23,219 bases of DNA, from contig NYWY01000062.1 in NCBI GenBank assembly GCA_002685335.1, forward strand, positions 1 through 23,219, read 5' to 3'. This DNA comes from Planctomycetaceae bacterium (lineage in GTDB: Bacteria; Planctomycetota; Phycisphaerae; Phycisphaerales; SM1A02). The notes under the pieces were generated by a model. That model was not told the origin of the DNA. It worked only from the letters and a program-made list of their open reading frames with translations, and made no database searches. The position numbers were made by a program, and so were the translations under genes. Position 1 is the stretch's first letter, and the number at the start of each line of letters is the position of its first letter. Positions 23,183 to 23,219 of this stretch are shown piece by piece.

Positions 23183-23219
23183 TCAGTCGCCCTGATAGCG
23201 ACCGAAGATCAGACTGACG

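Noticed and set aside
22426..23217. 263-codon plus-strand open frame opposite fliN
   Set aside because: Crosses the terminator of the YccA gene, mirrors fliN and is Arg/Ser-rich with no motif.

Overview
The window looks like ordinary chromosome from a GC-rich Gram-negative bacterium, most likely a planctomycete of the class Phycisphaerae. This is inferred, not proven. The reasons are the C-terminal repeats of the form DLNGDGxVxxxDLGxxxxxWG on a secreted sugar dehydrogenase, the DUF1573 lipoprotein, the short excisionase-like domain fused to an acidic tail and membrane anchor, and the mix of housekeeping genes. I see no insertion sequence, phage gene, CRISPR array, rRNA or complete tRNA.

Layout, left to right. 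2-694 (+): 3' part of a PQQ-type sugar dehydrogenase with a dockerin-like tail, closed by a strong terminator. 860-3662 (+): tight operon of a DUF1573 lipoprotein, a calcineurin-like phosphoesterase and TsaB, chained by 4-base overlaps. 3663-4424: gene-free spacer. 4425-5543 (+): degenerate receiver plus GAF protein. 5601-7227 (-): phosphatidylserine decarboxylase, preceded by the excisionase-like membrane protein. 7343-8530 (+): MutY. 8538-11060 (-): PgpH-type HD phosphodiesterase, divergent from an unknown lipoprotein (11148-12137, +). 12128-13940 (-): gatC-gatA. 14038-18665 (+): RND efflux adaptor and pump. 18685-19812 (-): NIF3-family protein. 20027-21496 (+): PIN-PhoH ATPase. 21592-22404 (+): Bax inhibitor-1/YccA membrane protein with a terminator. 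22518-22784 (-): very short FliN/SpoA protein. The rest is gene-poor.

Most genes are housekeeping: tRNA modification (TsaB), tRNA-dependent amidation (GatCA), DNA repair (MutY), phospholipid synthesis (Psd), second-messenger turnover (PgpH), RNA metabolism (PhoH) and export (RND pair). No single new multi-gene system stands out.

The most interesting signals are these. Several genes have a TANNNT -10-like box only 6-7 bases before the start codon, suggesting leaderless mRNAs. One protein has a receiver fold that has lost its phosphorylation residues. An excisionase-like domain sits on a membrane anchor. A motor-switch protein is reduced to a single SpoA domain, with two hairpins just upstream.
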